The notes under the pieces are model-generated. The model did not search any database and was not told the DNA's origin. It saw only the letters and a program-made list of their open reading frames with translations. DNA of 64,000 nucleotides from JARKPK01 sp964631235 (lineage in GTDB: Bacteria > Planctomycetota > Planctomycetia > Pirellulales > Thermoguttaceae). The DNA lies in the NCBI GenBank assembly GCA_964631235.1, contig CAZVZX010000014.1:1-64000 (forward strand). Direction: 5' to 3'. Numbering within the stretch: position 1 is the first letter of the stretch; each line of letters starts with the position of its first letter. The position numbers were made by a program, and so were the translations under genes. Below, piece after piece: positions 17,185 to 26,665 of the stretch.

Positions 17185-19167
17185 ATGACCGATTCGGAAA
17201 ATCGTTTCGAAGCAACTGAAGAACGCTATCAAGCCGCCGTGCGCACGGCCGTGGTGGCTGGTGCGTTCACCTTGGTGGTTGGCGCGCTGATGCTCTACGA
17301 TTTCGCCCGTCGCGGCGAAAAGCATCCGATGGAAACCACGGCCTACAAGGCCGCCATATTGGCAGCGCGGGAACAGCCCGACAATGCGGCCGTGCTCGAA
17401 CAGGTCCGCCTTTTGGATGAGCGATTGCGGCAAGAGTACTTTCGGCAGCGGGCCTTTAGCGCAATCGGCGCGGTGCTCTTGGCTGTCGGCGCGGCGGTGT
17501 GCGCGGCAGCCGCCAAGACAGCCTCGGTGTTGCGCCGCGCGCTTCCGTTGCCGCAGGCGGGGGCCGGCGGCGACCTGGTGGGTCGGCAGGCGCAAGCGGC
17601 GCGGTGGAGCGTCGGTGCGATGGGACTGTTTTTGTTGGGGGTGATTGTCGGCATCGGACTGGGGGTGTCGTCGCCGTTGCCGCGGCACGTTGGCGACGAT
17701 TCACCGCTGGCGCAGGCCAACCAAGCCGACCGACGCGGAGACAATGACCGAGCTGCCTCCGACCGCCCCGGCGATCGCCCCCCCGGCGGTGCCGCGACCG
17801 ATGGCGCAGCGCCCGGCAATGGCCCGCCGAACAGCCGTCCGATATCGAACGGCGCGCCGCGGTCCGGCGATTCGTCGGGCCGTGTCGGGGCAACGACCGA
17901 TGGCAACGGCGCGCCGAAGCCGGCAGATCAGCCGGCGACGTCCGTCGAGAAAGAGGAGTTCTCCTCGGAAGCATACCTGGCAGCTTGGCCGCGATTTCGC
18001 GGGCCGGAAGGAACTGGGATCGCTCGGGCGGCGATTCGTGCGACGGCCTTCGACGGGGCGAAGGGCAGCGGTGTTGTTTGGAAGACGCCGGTACCGCTCT
18101 CGGGCAATAGCTCGGCCGTTGTTTGGGGAAAGCGGGTATTCGTCACCGGCGCGACGGAAACGAAGCGCGAAGTGTATTGCTTTGATGCCGACGACGGCCG
18201 GCTGCTTTGGAGCCAAGCGGTCGAGGCGGCCTCGGGCACTCCGCCGAAGGTGCTCGATGCCACCGGCTATGCGGCACCGACGGCCGCGGCAGATGGCTAT
18301 CGCGTCTATGCGATCTTTGCCGATGGGAGTTTGGCTGCCTTCACCCTCGACGGCCGGCCGGTGTGGCAGAAGCAGTTGGGAGTGCCGGAGAACTCGTACG
18401 GTCATGCCGCCTCGCTGCTCACCGTCGGGCCGCTGTTGATCGTGCCGTTCGATCAAGGGCACAAAGCGGGCGAAGCGAAATCGCGGTTGTTGGCAATGGA
18501 TTCTCGCAGCGGTGAGATCGTTTGGGAGGCCAAACGCGAGGTGCCTAACTCTTGGACCACGCCGCTGGCGGCGCAGATTGCCGGGCGGATGCAGTTGATC
18601 ACTGCGGCCGACCCGTGGGCGATCAGCTACAACCCGCAAGACGGTCACGAGCTTTGGCGGGCGAAGGTGCTCCGTCAAGATGTCGGCCCGTCGCCGACGT
18701 TTTTCGCCGACCGAGTGTACACCGTAAGCGAATTCCCCGCACTCACGGCGATCAAGGCCGACGGCGAAGGCGACCTGACGCGCGACAAGGAAACCTCGAA
18801 GAAGTATGTCCTCTGGAAAGGCGAAGACAACCTGCCCGACACGGCCAGTCCCTTGGCCGTCGAACGTTGGGTGTTCATCGTTTCCTCGAACGGCATTCTC
18901 ACCTGTTACGATGCGAACTCGGGCGAGATGTTGTGGGATAAGGAGTTCGAAGACTCGGCCTTTTCGGCCTCGCCCGCATGGGCGGACGAAAAGCTGTTTT
19001 TGATCGACACCACGGGCCGCGCCTGGTGGATCGAGCCGAGCGACACGGAAGGGAAGATCGTCGTCGAGTGTTCGTTGGGCGAAGGATGCGTCAGCAGCCC
19101 GGCCTGGCAACCGGGACGGATCTACCTGCGCGGCAAGAAACACCTGTTTTGTTTGCGGGCCGAATGA
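17185..19167 (+). CDS. Membrane-anchored PQQ-type beta-propeller protein
   Basis: The 660-residue protein has three N-terminal membrane segments (near VVAGAFTLVVGALMLY, FSAIGAVLLAVGAAVCAAAA, VGAMGLFLLGVIVGIGLGV). A linker of about 90 residues rich in Gly/Asp/Pro/Arg follows, then a propeller that opens WPRFRGPEGTG. Blades show YCFDADDGRLLWS, LLAMDSRSGEIVWE and LTCYDANSGEMLWD. A stretch of charged residues between the first two helices could sit on the opposite face. Its last four bases overlap the start of the NuoE-NuoF fusion (ATGA), a strong sign of translational coupling and of a functional link between this exterior propeller and a cytoplasmic NAD(H) enzyme. Confidence 0.85.
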   Translation: MTDSENRFEATEERYQAAVRTAVVAGAFTLVVGALMLYDFARRGEKHPMETTAYKAAILAAREQPDNAAVLEQVRLLDERLRQEYFRQRAFSAIGAVLLAVGAAVCAAAAKTASVLRRALPLPQAGAGGDLVGRQAQAARWSVGAMGLFLLGVIVGIGLGVSSPLPRHVGDDSPLAQANQADRRGDNDRAASDRPGDRPPGGAATDGAAPGNGPPNSRPISNGAPRSGDSSGRVGATTDGNGAPKPADQPATSVEKEEFSSEAYLAAWPRFRGPEGTGIARAAIRATAFDGAKGSGVVWKTPVPLSGNSSAVVWGKRVFVTGATETKREVYCFDADDGRLLWSQAVEAASGTPPKVLDATGYAAPTAAADGYRVYAIFADGSLAAFTLDGRPVWQKQLGVPENSYGHAASLLTVGPLLIVPFDQGHKAGEAKSRLLAMDSRSGEIVWEAKREVPNSWTTPLAAQIAGRMQLITAADPWAISYNPQDGHELWRAKVLRQDVGPSPTFFADRVYTVSEFPALTAIKADGEGDLTRDKETSKKYVLWKGEDNLPDTASPLAVERWVFIVSSNGILTCYDANSGEMLWDKEFEDSAFSASPAWADEKLFLIDTTGRAWWIEPSDTEGKIVVECSLGEGCVSSPAWQPGRIYLRGKKHLFCLRAE

Positions 19168-21518
19168 TGGCGGAGTTGGACCTTAGCTATGTCGATCAGG
19201 TGGTCGAGCGCTTGGGGCGAAAGCCCGAAGCGGTGATCGGCATTTTGCAGGCGCTTCAGCGACAATACCACTATTTGCCGCGGGCGGCGCTCGATCGGGT
19301 GTGCGAGCAAACGGAGATCACGCCGGCGGACATCACCGGCGTGGCCACGTTCTACAACCAATTTCGCTTGAAACCGGTTGGCGAGCATATCATTTCCGTC
19401 TGCCACGGAACGGCATGTCATGTGAAAGGAGCGGGGCTCGTTCAGGCCGCGTTCGAGCGGGAATTGCGGCTGGCGCCCGGCGAAGACACCGATTCGCTGG
19501 GCCGCTTCACGATCGAAAAAGTGGCCTGCTTGGGCTGTTGCACGTTGGCGCCGGTGGTGCAGATCGACGGCCGCACCTTCGGCCGGGTGGCTCCAGCGCA
19601 GGTGGGCGATGTGTTGGCCGAGTTTCTCAGCCATCGCGGCAATGGGAAGTCGCCGGCGCGGGAGAGCGGGGCGTCGGCCGCCACCGAGGCCGAGGGCGAG
19701 GTGCGCGTCGGATTGGGGTCGTGCTGCGTGGCTCAGGGAAGCGGCAAGGTTCACGAGGCCATCGAGCAGGCGCTGCGCGAGGGCGGCGTGGCCGCGGGGG
19801 TCAAACGGGTCGGCTGTGTGGGGATGTGCCACCAAACGCCGTTGGTCGAGCTGATGCTGCCCGATGGGGGGAACAAATTGTTCACCAGGGTGAGCCCCGA
19901 AGACGCCGGCGAGATCGTGCTCGATCATTTTCGTCCGCGCGGCTGGTGGCGGCGCACGTCGCGGGCGGTGGTCCGCTGGCTCGACCGCTGGGCCAATGGC
20001 GGCGGCGCGTCGGATTGCCGCTGCCTGGGAGTCGATCGCCGTGACCCGGTGATTTGCGCGTTCCTCGGACCGCAGTTGCATCTGGCCACAGAGCACGGGG
20101 GCCGAATCGATCCGTTGGATCTCGACGAGTACCTGCGGCACGATGGCTTCGCCGCGCTGCGAAAGGTATTAGAGCAGTGGTCGCCGCCGCGCATCGTTGA
20201 GGAAATCAAGCAGAGCGGTTTGCGCGGCCGAGGCGGGGCAGGTTTCCCCACCGGGCTGAAATGGGAACGCGTCCGACAGGCCGCCGGCGAGCCGAAGTAC
20301 GTCGTGTGCAACGGCGATGAGGGCGACCCTGGGGCGTTCATGGACCGGATGCTGCTCGAGTCGTTTCCGTATCGGATTATCGAGGGGATGGCGATTGCCG
20401 CTTTGGCCGTCGGCGCGCACGAGGCGATATTCTACATCCGCGCGGAGTACCCGTTGGCCGTGGAACGCATCAACGCCGCGCTGGCCCGCTGCACCGAGCG
20501 CGGCCTGTTGGGCGAAGGGGTGTTGGGCAGTCCGTATTCGCTGCGATTTCGGGTGCAAGAGGGGGCCGGCGCGTTCGTCTGCGGCGAAGAGACGGCTCTT
20601 CTGGCCTCGATCGAAGGCCGTCGCGGGATGCCGCGGCTGCGGCCGCCGTTTCCGGCCGAATGCGGTTTGTGGGGGAAGCCCACGTTGGTCAACAACGTCG
20701 AAACCTACGCCCTGGTTCCTTGGATCATCCGCAACGGCGCCGAGGCGTTCGCACGCTTGGGCACCGACAAGAGCAAAGGCACCAAGGTGTTCGCCTTGGC
20801 CGGCAAGGTGCGCCGCGGCGGCTTGATCGAGGTGCCGATGGGCATTAGCCTGCGGCAGATCGTCGAAGAGATCGGCGGCGGGGTGCCCGGCGGACGGTCG
20901 CTCAAAGCGGTGCAGGTGGGCGGACCTTCGGGCGGTTGCGTTCCGGCTGAACTGGCCGATACGCCCGTCGATTTCGAATCCCTCACGCGCGTCGGGGCGA
21001 TTATGGGCTCCGGCGGGCTGGTAGTGCTCGACGATGCCGACTGCATGGTCGATATCGCCCGCTACTTCCTGCGGTTCACGCAAGATCAGTCGTGCGGCAA
21101 ATGCACCTTCTGCCGCGTCGGCACGCGGCGGATGCTCGACATTTTAGATCGCATTTGCGAAGGCCACGGCCGCGACGACGATTTGCAGCAGCTCGAACGG
21201 CTGGCCGTCGAAGTGCAACAGGGCAGCATTTGCGGCCTGGGACGCACGGCCCCCAACCCGGTGCTTTCCACCCTGCGCTACTTCCGCAATGAATACGAAG
21301 AGCATTTGGCCGGGCGGTGTCCGGCGGGTCGGTGTAAAGCGCTCATCCACTATCGCATTACCGATCGGTGCATCGGCTGCACCCTATGCGCGCAGCAATG
21401 CCCGACGCAGGCGATTCCCATGACTCCCTACGCGAAACATGCCGTGATCGACGAGCGTTGCACGCGGTGCGACACCTGCCGGCAGGTGTGCCCCGAGAAG
21501 GCAGTGATTGTCGAGTAG
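19164..21518 (+). CDS. NuoE-NuoF fusion with extra ferredoxin domains
   Basis: NAD(H)-oxidising flavo-iron-sulfur subunit, 784 residues, cytoplasmic. Domains in order: NuoE-type [2Fe-2S] thioredoxin fold (C80, C85, C122, C126; motif CLGCCTLAP). A second thioredoxin-like [2Fe-2S] domain as in HydB/HndC (about 180-255; SCCVAQGSGK, GCVGMCHQTP). NuoF with the NADH/FMN loop GLRGRGGAGFPTGLKW and NGDEGDPGAF (about 352-391). The N3 cluster CGKCTFC plus C690. Two C-terminal [4Fe-4S] ferredoxin motifs (C736-C746 and C766-C776). This is the layout of soluble NAD-linked hydrogenase, formate dehydrogenase or Stn-type bifurcating enzymes rather than respiratory complex I. No hydrogenase or formate dehydrogenase gene is nearby. 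Start ATG 19164 overlaps the upstream stop; ATG 19167 is equally possible. Confidence 0.92.
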   Translation: MMAELDLSYVDQVVERLGRKPEAVIGILQALQRQYHYLPRAALDRVCEQTEITPADITGVATFYNQFRLKPVGEHIISVCHGTACHVKGAGLVQAAFERELRLAPGEDTDSLGRFTIEKVACLGCCTLAPVVQIDGRTFGRVAPAQVGDVLAEFLSHRGNGKSPARESGASAATEAEGEVRVGLGSCCVAQGSGKVHEAIEQALREGGVAAGVKRVGCVGMCHQTPLVELMLPDGGNKLFTRVSPEDAGEIVLDHFRPRGWWRRTSRAVVRWLDRWANGGGASDCRCLGVDRRDPVICAFLGPQLHLATEHGGRIDPLDLDEYLRHDGFAALRKVLEQWSPPRIVEEIKQSGLRGRGGAGFPTGLKWERVRQAAGEPKYVVCNGDEGDPGAFMDRMLLESFPYRIIEGMAIAALAVGAHEAIFYIRAEYPLAVERINAALARCTERGLLGEGVLGSPYSLRFRVQEGAGAFVCGEETALLASIEGRRGMPRLRPPFPAECGLWGKPTLVNNVETYALVPWIIRNGAEAFARLGTDKSKGTKVFALAGKVRRGGLIEVPMGISLRQIVEEIGGGVPGGRSLKAVQVGGPSGGCVPAELADTPVDFESLTRVGAIMGSGGLVVLDDADCMVDIARYFLRFTQDQSCGKCTFCRVGTRRMLDILDRICEGHGRDDDLQQLERLAVEVQQGSICGLGRTAPNPVLSTLRYFRNEYEEHLAGRCPAGRCKALIHYRITDRCIGCTLCAQQCPTQAIPMTPYAKHAVIDERCTRCDTCRQVCPEKAVIVE

Positions 21519-21570
21519 CACACGGCCGGCCGATAGGCCGCTGCGCTTCGGCCGAGGAATACGACGGACC

Positions 21571-23160
21571 ATGCCGCAACTGACGATCGACAACACGACC
21601 GTAACCGTTCCCGAAGGGGCGACGGTGCTCGATGCCGCGCGGGCGGCGGGAATCGACATCCCCACGCTTTGTCATCTTCAGGGAGTGCGCCCGCTCACGT
21701 CATGCTTGGTGTGTTTGGTGCGCGATCGTTCCACCGGACGGGTCGTTCCCTCGTGCGGCACGCCGGCGGTCGAGGGCGCCCGCTACGAAAGCGAAACGGC
21801 CGAGGTTCATGCCATGCGCCGCTCGGCGCTGGAGCTGCTGCTGAGCGAGCATGTGGGCGACTGCCTGGCCCCGTGCTTCTTCGCCTGTCCGGCGCGGATG
21901 GATATCCCCCTGATGTTGCGACAGATTGCCGCGGGCCAGTTGCGCGCGGCCATTGCCACGATCAAACGCGACATCGCCTTGCCGGCCGTGCTGGGCCGCA
22001 TTTGCCCGGCCCCGTGCGAGCGGGCGTGTCGTCGCGGCAATGTTGATGCGGCCGTGGCCATCTGCCGGCTGAAACGCTTTGCGGCCGACGCCGATTTGGA
22101 TTCGGGCGATCCATATCTGCCCCCGCGCGCGGCTCCCAGCGGCAAGCGGGTGGCGGTCGTCGGCGGGGGGCCCAGCGGGCTGGCGGCCGCATACTACTTG
22201 GCTGCCAAGGGCCACGTGGCGACGATCTACGAACGCGAAGATCGGCTCGGCGGGCGACTATGGCGCGAAACCACCCCGCATGAGCTGCCCCGCGACGTGC
22301 TCGAGCGGGAAATCGCATCGCTGCTGGCCGCGGGAATCGAAGCCGTCTGCCGTCGCGCGATCGATCCGGCCGGTGGATGCGATCGGCTTTTGGCCGATCA
22401 TGATGCCGTGCTGTTGTGCTGCGGCGCCGTCTCGGCCGACGAGGCGGCTCGATGGGGAATCGCCCACTCGGGCCGCGGGCTGGAGGTCGCCGCGAAGGGG
22501 TTCCAAACCGCCCGGCCGGCGGTCTTTGCCGCCGGTTGTGCGGTGCGGGGCAGGGCGATGGTCGTGCGCAGCACGGCCGACGGCAAAGAGGCCGCTGAGA
22601 GCATCGATCAATTCCTTCGCGGCGAGACGCCTGCGGGCCCAGGCGAACCGTTCAATTGCCGCATCGGAAAAATGGCCGCCGACGAACTGACACAACTGGC
22701 CGCCGGATCCGCTCGATTGCCACGTGCGGAACCCGACGATCCGACGATCGGCTATGCGGCAAGCGAGGCCGCGGCCCAGGCCGCGCGTTGCCTGCACTGC
22801 GATTGCCGCAAACAAGACGATTGCCGACTACGCAAATACGCGGCCCAGTACGGTGCGTCGCTGCGGCGCTTTGCAGCCGAGCGCAAGCCGTTCGCGCAAG
22901 ACCTGCGGCATGCCGAGGTGGTGTACGAACCCGGCAAGTGCATTCAATGCGGACTGTGCATCGAGATCGCGCGGGCGGCCGGCGAACCGCTGGGGTTGAC
23001 CTTCGTCGGGCGCGGGTTCGACGTGCGCGTGTCGGCCCCATTGGGGCGCGAAATCAACGATGCCTTGCAGCGGGCGGCCGCGGCCTGTGTGGCGGCTTGC
23101 CCCACCGCGGCCCTGGCCTGGAAGCACGATGGCGGGCCGAGTCGTCGCGGCGCGCAATAA
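21571..23160 (+). CDS. NuoG/GltD-like flavoprotein lacking the NAD(P)H domain
   Basis: The 529-residue protein has an N-terminal [2Fe-2S] ferredoxin domain as in NuoG (C34, C45, C48, C62). A GltD-type N-terminal cluster region follows (C98, C102, C106; C145, C149, C153), then an FAD Rossmann fold VAVVGGGPSGLAA (about 194-206) with DRLGGRLW. In GltD relatives about 190 residues, including a second dinucleotide fold, separate the two halves of the FAD domain. Here only about 35 residues lie between LLCCG (281-285) and VFAAG (318-322), so the pyridine-nucleotide site is missing. The C-terminus is NuoG-like, with CIQCGLC, FVGRGFDV and CVAACP (C506, C510). It starts 52 bases after the NuoEF fusion. 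The likely role is to carry electrons from NuoEF to another acceptor through FAD and Fe-S centres. Confidence 0.88.
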   Translation: MPQLTIDNTTVTVPEGATVLDAARAAGIDIPTLCHLQGVRPLTSCLVCLVRDRSTGRVVPSCGTPAVEGARYESETAEVHAMRRSALELLLSEHVGDCLAPCFFACPARMDIPLMLRQIAAGQLRAAIATIKRDIALPAVLGRICPAPCERACRRGNVDAAVAICRLKRFAADADLDSGDPYLPPRAAPSGKRVAVVGGGPSGLAAAYYLAAKGHVATIYEREDRLGGRLWRETTPHELPRDVLEREIASLLAAGIEAVCRRAIDPAGGCDRLLADHDAVLLCCGAVSADEAARWGIAHSGRGLEVAAKGFQTARPAVFAAGCAVRGRAMVVRSTADGKEAAESIDQFLRGETPAGPGEPFNCRIGKMAADELTQLAAGSARLPRAEPDDPTIGYAASEAAAQAARCLHCDCRKQDDCRLRKYAAQYGASLRRFAAERKPFAQDLRHAEVVYEPGKCIQCGLCIEIARAAGEPLGLTFVGRGFDVRVSAPLGREINDALQRAAAACVAACPTAALAWKHDGGPSRRGAQ

Positions 23161-23356
23161 CGGTTGGGCGTTCAGTGCTGGCGACGGTCGGCGCCCGATG
23201 GCGGTTCGAGAACCGTCGCCGGCGATCAGCGGATCGATGCCTTTTGCACAGGCCCCCGTCGGCGGCGAGCCGATCTCCTCCTGGGCCGAGCGGGCCGCAT
23301 CATGGTATGATGGCGGCCGTTGCCGCTGATGTCGCTTTGAAAGGTAGAAATGCACC

Positions 23357-23923
23357 ATGCCCTCGGACGATTGGTCGTTGATCGAAAGCGGTCCGCCGGT
23401 GGATTATCAGATCTTCCGTCTGCGCCGCGATCGTTATCGCCTGAAACCGGCCGACGCCCAGCGCGATTTCATCGTGTTGGACACGCCCGACTGGGTGAAT
23501 GTCGTCCCCTTGACCGGCGAAGGCAACGTGGTGTTGATCCGCCAGTTTCGGCACGGCGTGCGCGAGACGGTGATCGAGATTCCCGGCGGCATGATCGACC
23601 CGGGCGAGGAACCGGCGGCGGCCGCGCTAAGGGAATTGGGCGAAGAAACCGGCTACGCGGCCGAGCGGATTCGGCCGCTGGCCGCTGTGTGGTCGAACCC
23701 GGCGATCATGAACAATCGCTGCCATCTCTTTCTGGCTGAGGGCTGCCGCTTGGTCGCGCCGCCCCGATTCGATTCGTTCGAGCAGATCGAAGTGTTCGAG
23801 GCCTCGCGGCGAGAAGTAACGGAAATGGTCGCCTCGGGACGCATCGCGCACAGCATGGTCGTCGCCGCGTTGGCGTTCGCCGGGTTGGTGCGGCCGTCGG
23901 CGGGGGCAATGCAATCGGGGTGA
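23357..23923 (+). CDS. NUDIX hydrolase (ADP-ribose pyrophosphatase-like)
   Basis: Hydrolyses a nucleoside diphosphate linked to another group, probably ADP-sugar, in the cytoplasm. The 188-residue protein carries the full NUDIX box: GGMIDPGEEPAAAALRELGE, continuing ETG (about residues 75-98). The preceding VLIRQFRHGVRETVIEIPGG is typical of the ADP-ribose pyrophosphatase branch (YQYR/QFR plus EIPAG-like). The C-terminal helix region (EVTEMVASGRIAHSMVVAAL) is also typical. It lies 196 bases after the redox cluster. NADH-linked enzymes next to an ADP-ribose hydrolase may be coincidental; substrate assignment is inference. Confidence 0.88.
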   Translation: MPSDDWSLIESGPPVDYQIFRLRRDRYRLKPADAQRDFIVLDTPDWVNVVPLTGEGNVVLIRQFRHGVRETVIEIPGGMIDPGEEPAAAALRELGEETGYAAERIRPLAAVWSNPAIMNNRCHLFLAEGCRLVAPPRFDSFEQIEVFEASRREVTEMVASGRIAHSMVVAALAFAGLVRPSAGAMQSG

Positions 23924-23948
23924 GCCGGTTCGGCCCGATCTGATGCCG

Positions 23949-24008
23949 CGCACGTCGTGAAATGATGTCTCTCTTGCCGGAGAAGAGCGGTCGTTTCAGC
24001 GCGCGAGG
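23949..24008. repeat. Dispersed ~60-bp intergenic repeat, copy 1
   Basis: This stretch aligns without gaps to 63189-63248; roughly three quarters of positions match, with identical blocks TCTCTTGCCG and GTTTCAGC and the end CGCGAG. It begins 26 bases after the NUDIX stop, and the other copy begins 17 bases after the flavodoxin stop. An imperfect hairpin (CTCTCT ... AGAAGAG) sits in the middle. It could be a transcription-end or mRNA-stabilising element of the REP type. Confidence 0.65.
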
Positions 24009-24096
24009 ATTATCGCACGCGATCGCCCGCCGAGGCTGCTGGGAATACGCAAATGGCAATAAGCGTTGACTGTTGTGCGAAGGGATGCGCCGTCAG

Positions 24097-24810
24097 ATGA
24101 AGAACAACGTTTCGGTCCTATCTGCAACGCCAGCCGACAGGTCGCCGCAACGTGCGGCCGAAGGCACGCCTGAGAGACGCCGCGTGCCGGAAGAGCGCCG
24201 GCTGAAGTTCCTCTACTTCGACTTGGGCCAGGTGCTGGTTCGCTTCGACCACGGCCGACTGGTGCGCCAGTTGGCGGTCGTGGCCGGCGCGCCCGAGGCC
24301 CTGGTTCGGCAGATATTGTTTGACGAGGGGATGCAGGAACTCCTCGAACTGGGCCGAATGACGACCGAGCAGTTCTACGCCGAGTTCCGCCGGCGCACGG
24401 GCACTAGGGCGACCGAGGCGGAACTGCGCCGCGCGGCTACCGAGTTCTTCTGGCCCAATCACGAGATTCTGCCGCTATTGGTGCAATTGCGGCAGCGCCG
24501 TTATCCAATGGGCATCTTGTCGAACACCTGCGAATTGCATTGGGAGTATTGCTATCGGCGATTCGCCTATGTGGCCGAACTATTCGACCTCGCGGTGCTC
24601 AGCTTTCGCGTCGGGGCGATGAAGCCCGATCGGAGAATCTTCGAGGCCGCGGCGAAAGCAGCGGGCTGCGCGCCCGACGAGCTTTTCTTCACGGACGACA
24701 TTGCCGCCAATCAACTCGGGGCGGCCGCGGCGGGCATCGATGCCGTGGTTTATCGCGGCGCCGGCGATTTGATCGGCCAACTGCGCCGCCGCGGGCTGGT
24801 CGTCGGCTGA
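24097..24810 (+). CDS. HAD-family phosphatase (YihX-like)
   Basis: The 237-residue cytoplasmic phosphatase has motif I FDLGQVLVRFD, motif II ILSNT, motif III lysine in MKPDRRIF and motif IV FFTDDIAANQLGA, with a helical cap between motifs I and II. Motif I has DxG rather than DxD, so a second Asp is absent, as in the YihX/haloacid-dehalogenase-like branch (FDxGxVLV). That branch includes an alpha-glucose-1-phosphate phosphatase, but the substrate here is unknown. The frame opens further upstream (TTG 24073, ATG 24085). ATG 24097 is chosen because the GAAGGG site is at a usable distance only from it. It converges on xylA across a strong hairpin. Confidence 0.82.
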   Translation: MKNNVSVLSATPADRSPQRAAEGTPERRRVPEERRLKFLYFDLGQVLVRFDHGRLVRQLAVVAGAPEALVRQILFDEGMQELLELGRMTTEQFYAEFRRRTGTRATEAELRRAATEFFWPNHEILPLLVQLRQRRYPMGILSNTCELHWEYCYRRFAYVAELFDLAVLSFRVGAMKPDRRIFEAAAKAAGCAPDELFFTDDIAANQLGAAAAGIDAVVYRGAGDLIGQLRRRGLVVG

Positions 24811-24821
24811 AAAGGTCCGCG

Positions 24822-24870
24822 CAATTGCGCAAGCGGCCGCGGGCAAAACCAAACGGCCGCTTGCGCATTG
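24822..24870. terminator. Strong bidirectional hairpin between convergent genes
   Basis: CAATTGCGCAAGCGGCCG (24822-24839) pairs with CGGCCGCTTGCGCATTG (24854-24870), giving a 17-bp stem with one bulged T and a 14-base A/G-rich loop. It sits 11 bases after the HAD gene stop and 38 bases from the xylA stop, so it can serve both transcripts. A long T-run is absent on either side. Confidence 0.75.
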
Positions 24871-24908
24871 TGTCTGTTGAGACCGCTTTACGATTTCTGC
24901 GGTTCTAT

Positions 24909-26222
<1,314 letters not shown>

Positions 26223-26665
26223 GAATGTCGCTCCCTCGTACTTGGAAAAACGGTTACCGCCGAATCGATTTCGACGTTCTGTTTCGCTGCTAATGAATCA
26301 CGATCTGCTGCGTTCAACCAACGGCGACAGCCCCCGACGGCCTTCAGAAGAACAATAGCCGAATTGCGCCGAAGCGGCCGTCGTCGCACACCGCGGCGCT
26401 CCGATGCGCGGGGCGCTGCACGCAATGCGCACCGGGAACGAATAGTCTGCCGCGCCGCGCGGCGACACGCAAGGGGCGCGGCCGGGTTACGGTCGCCAGC
26501 GGGGCCGCCCGGCCGACGGGCGGTGCTCTCGTCGTGGTGTTTCGACCGGAGGCGTGGCGAAGCCATTCTCCGTGGTCCGCCCGGCCCGAATCGTTGTTCA
26601 GCCCTCCGACTCCCTTTGCCGGCCTGCGACCTGTTTGCCGGTTCGCGGGGCATCTGCCGAGCCGA
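26223..26665. other. Intergenic region upstream of xylA
   Basis: 443 bases between the DUF1080 gene stop and the xylA start, both on the minus strand. It should contain the xylA promoter and any xylose operator. I see no convincing inverted repeat for a regulator, and no gene; the open frames here are Arg/Pro-rich shadows. Confidence 0.4.

Noticed and set aside
19164..23160. NuoEF plus flavoprotein as part of respiratory complex I or a hydrogenase
   Set aside because: No other nuo subunits, no hydrogenase or formate dehydrogenase catalytic gene is nearby, and the domain layout is that of soluble NAD-linked enzymes.
21571..23160. The flavoprotein as the NADPH-binding subunit of an Stn/Nfn-type transhydrogenase
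   Set aside because: The second nucleotide fold is missing (about 35 residues where about 190 are expected), so NADPH binding is not supported.
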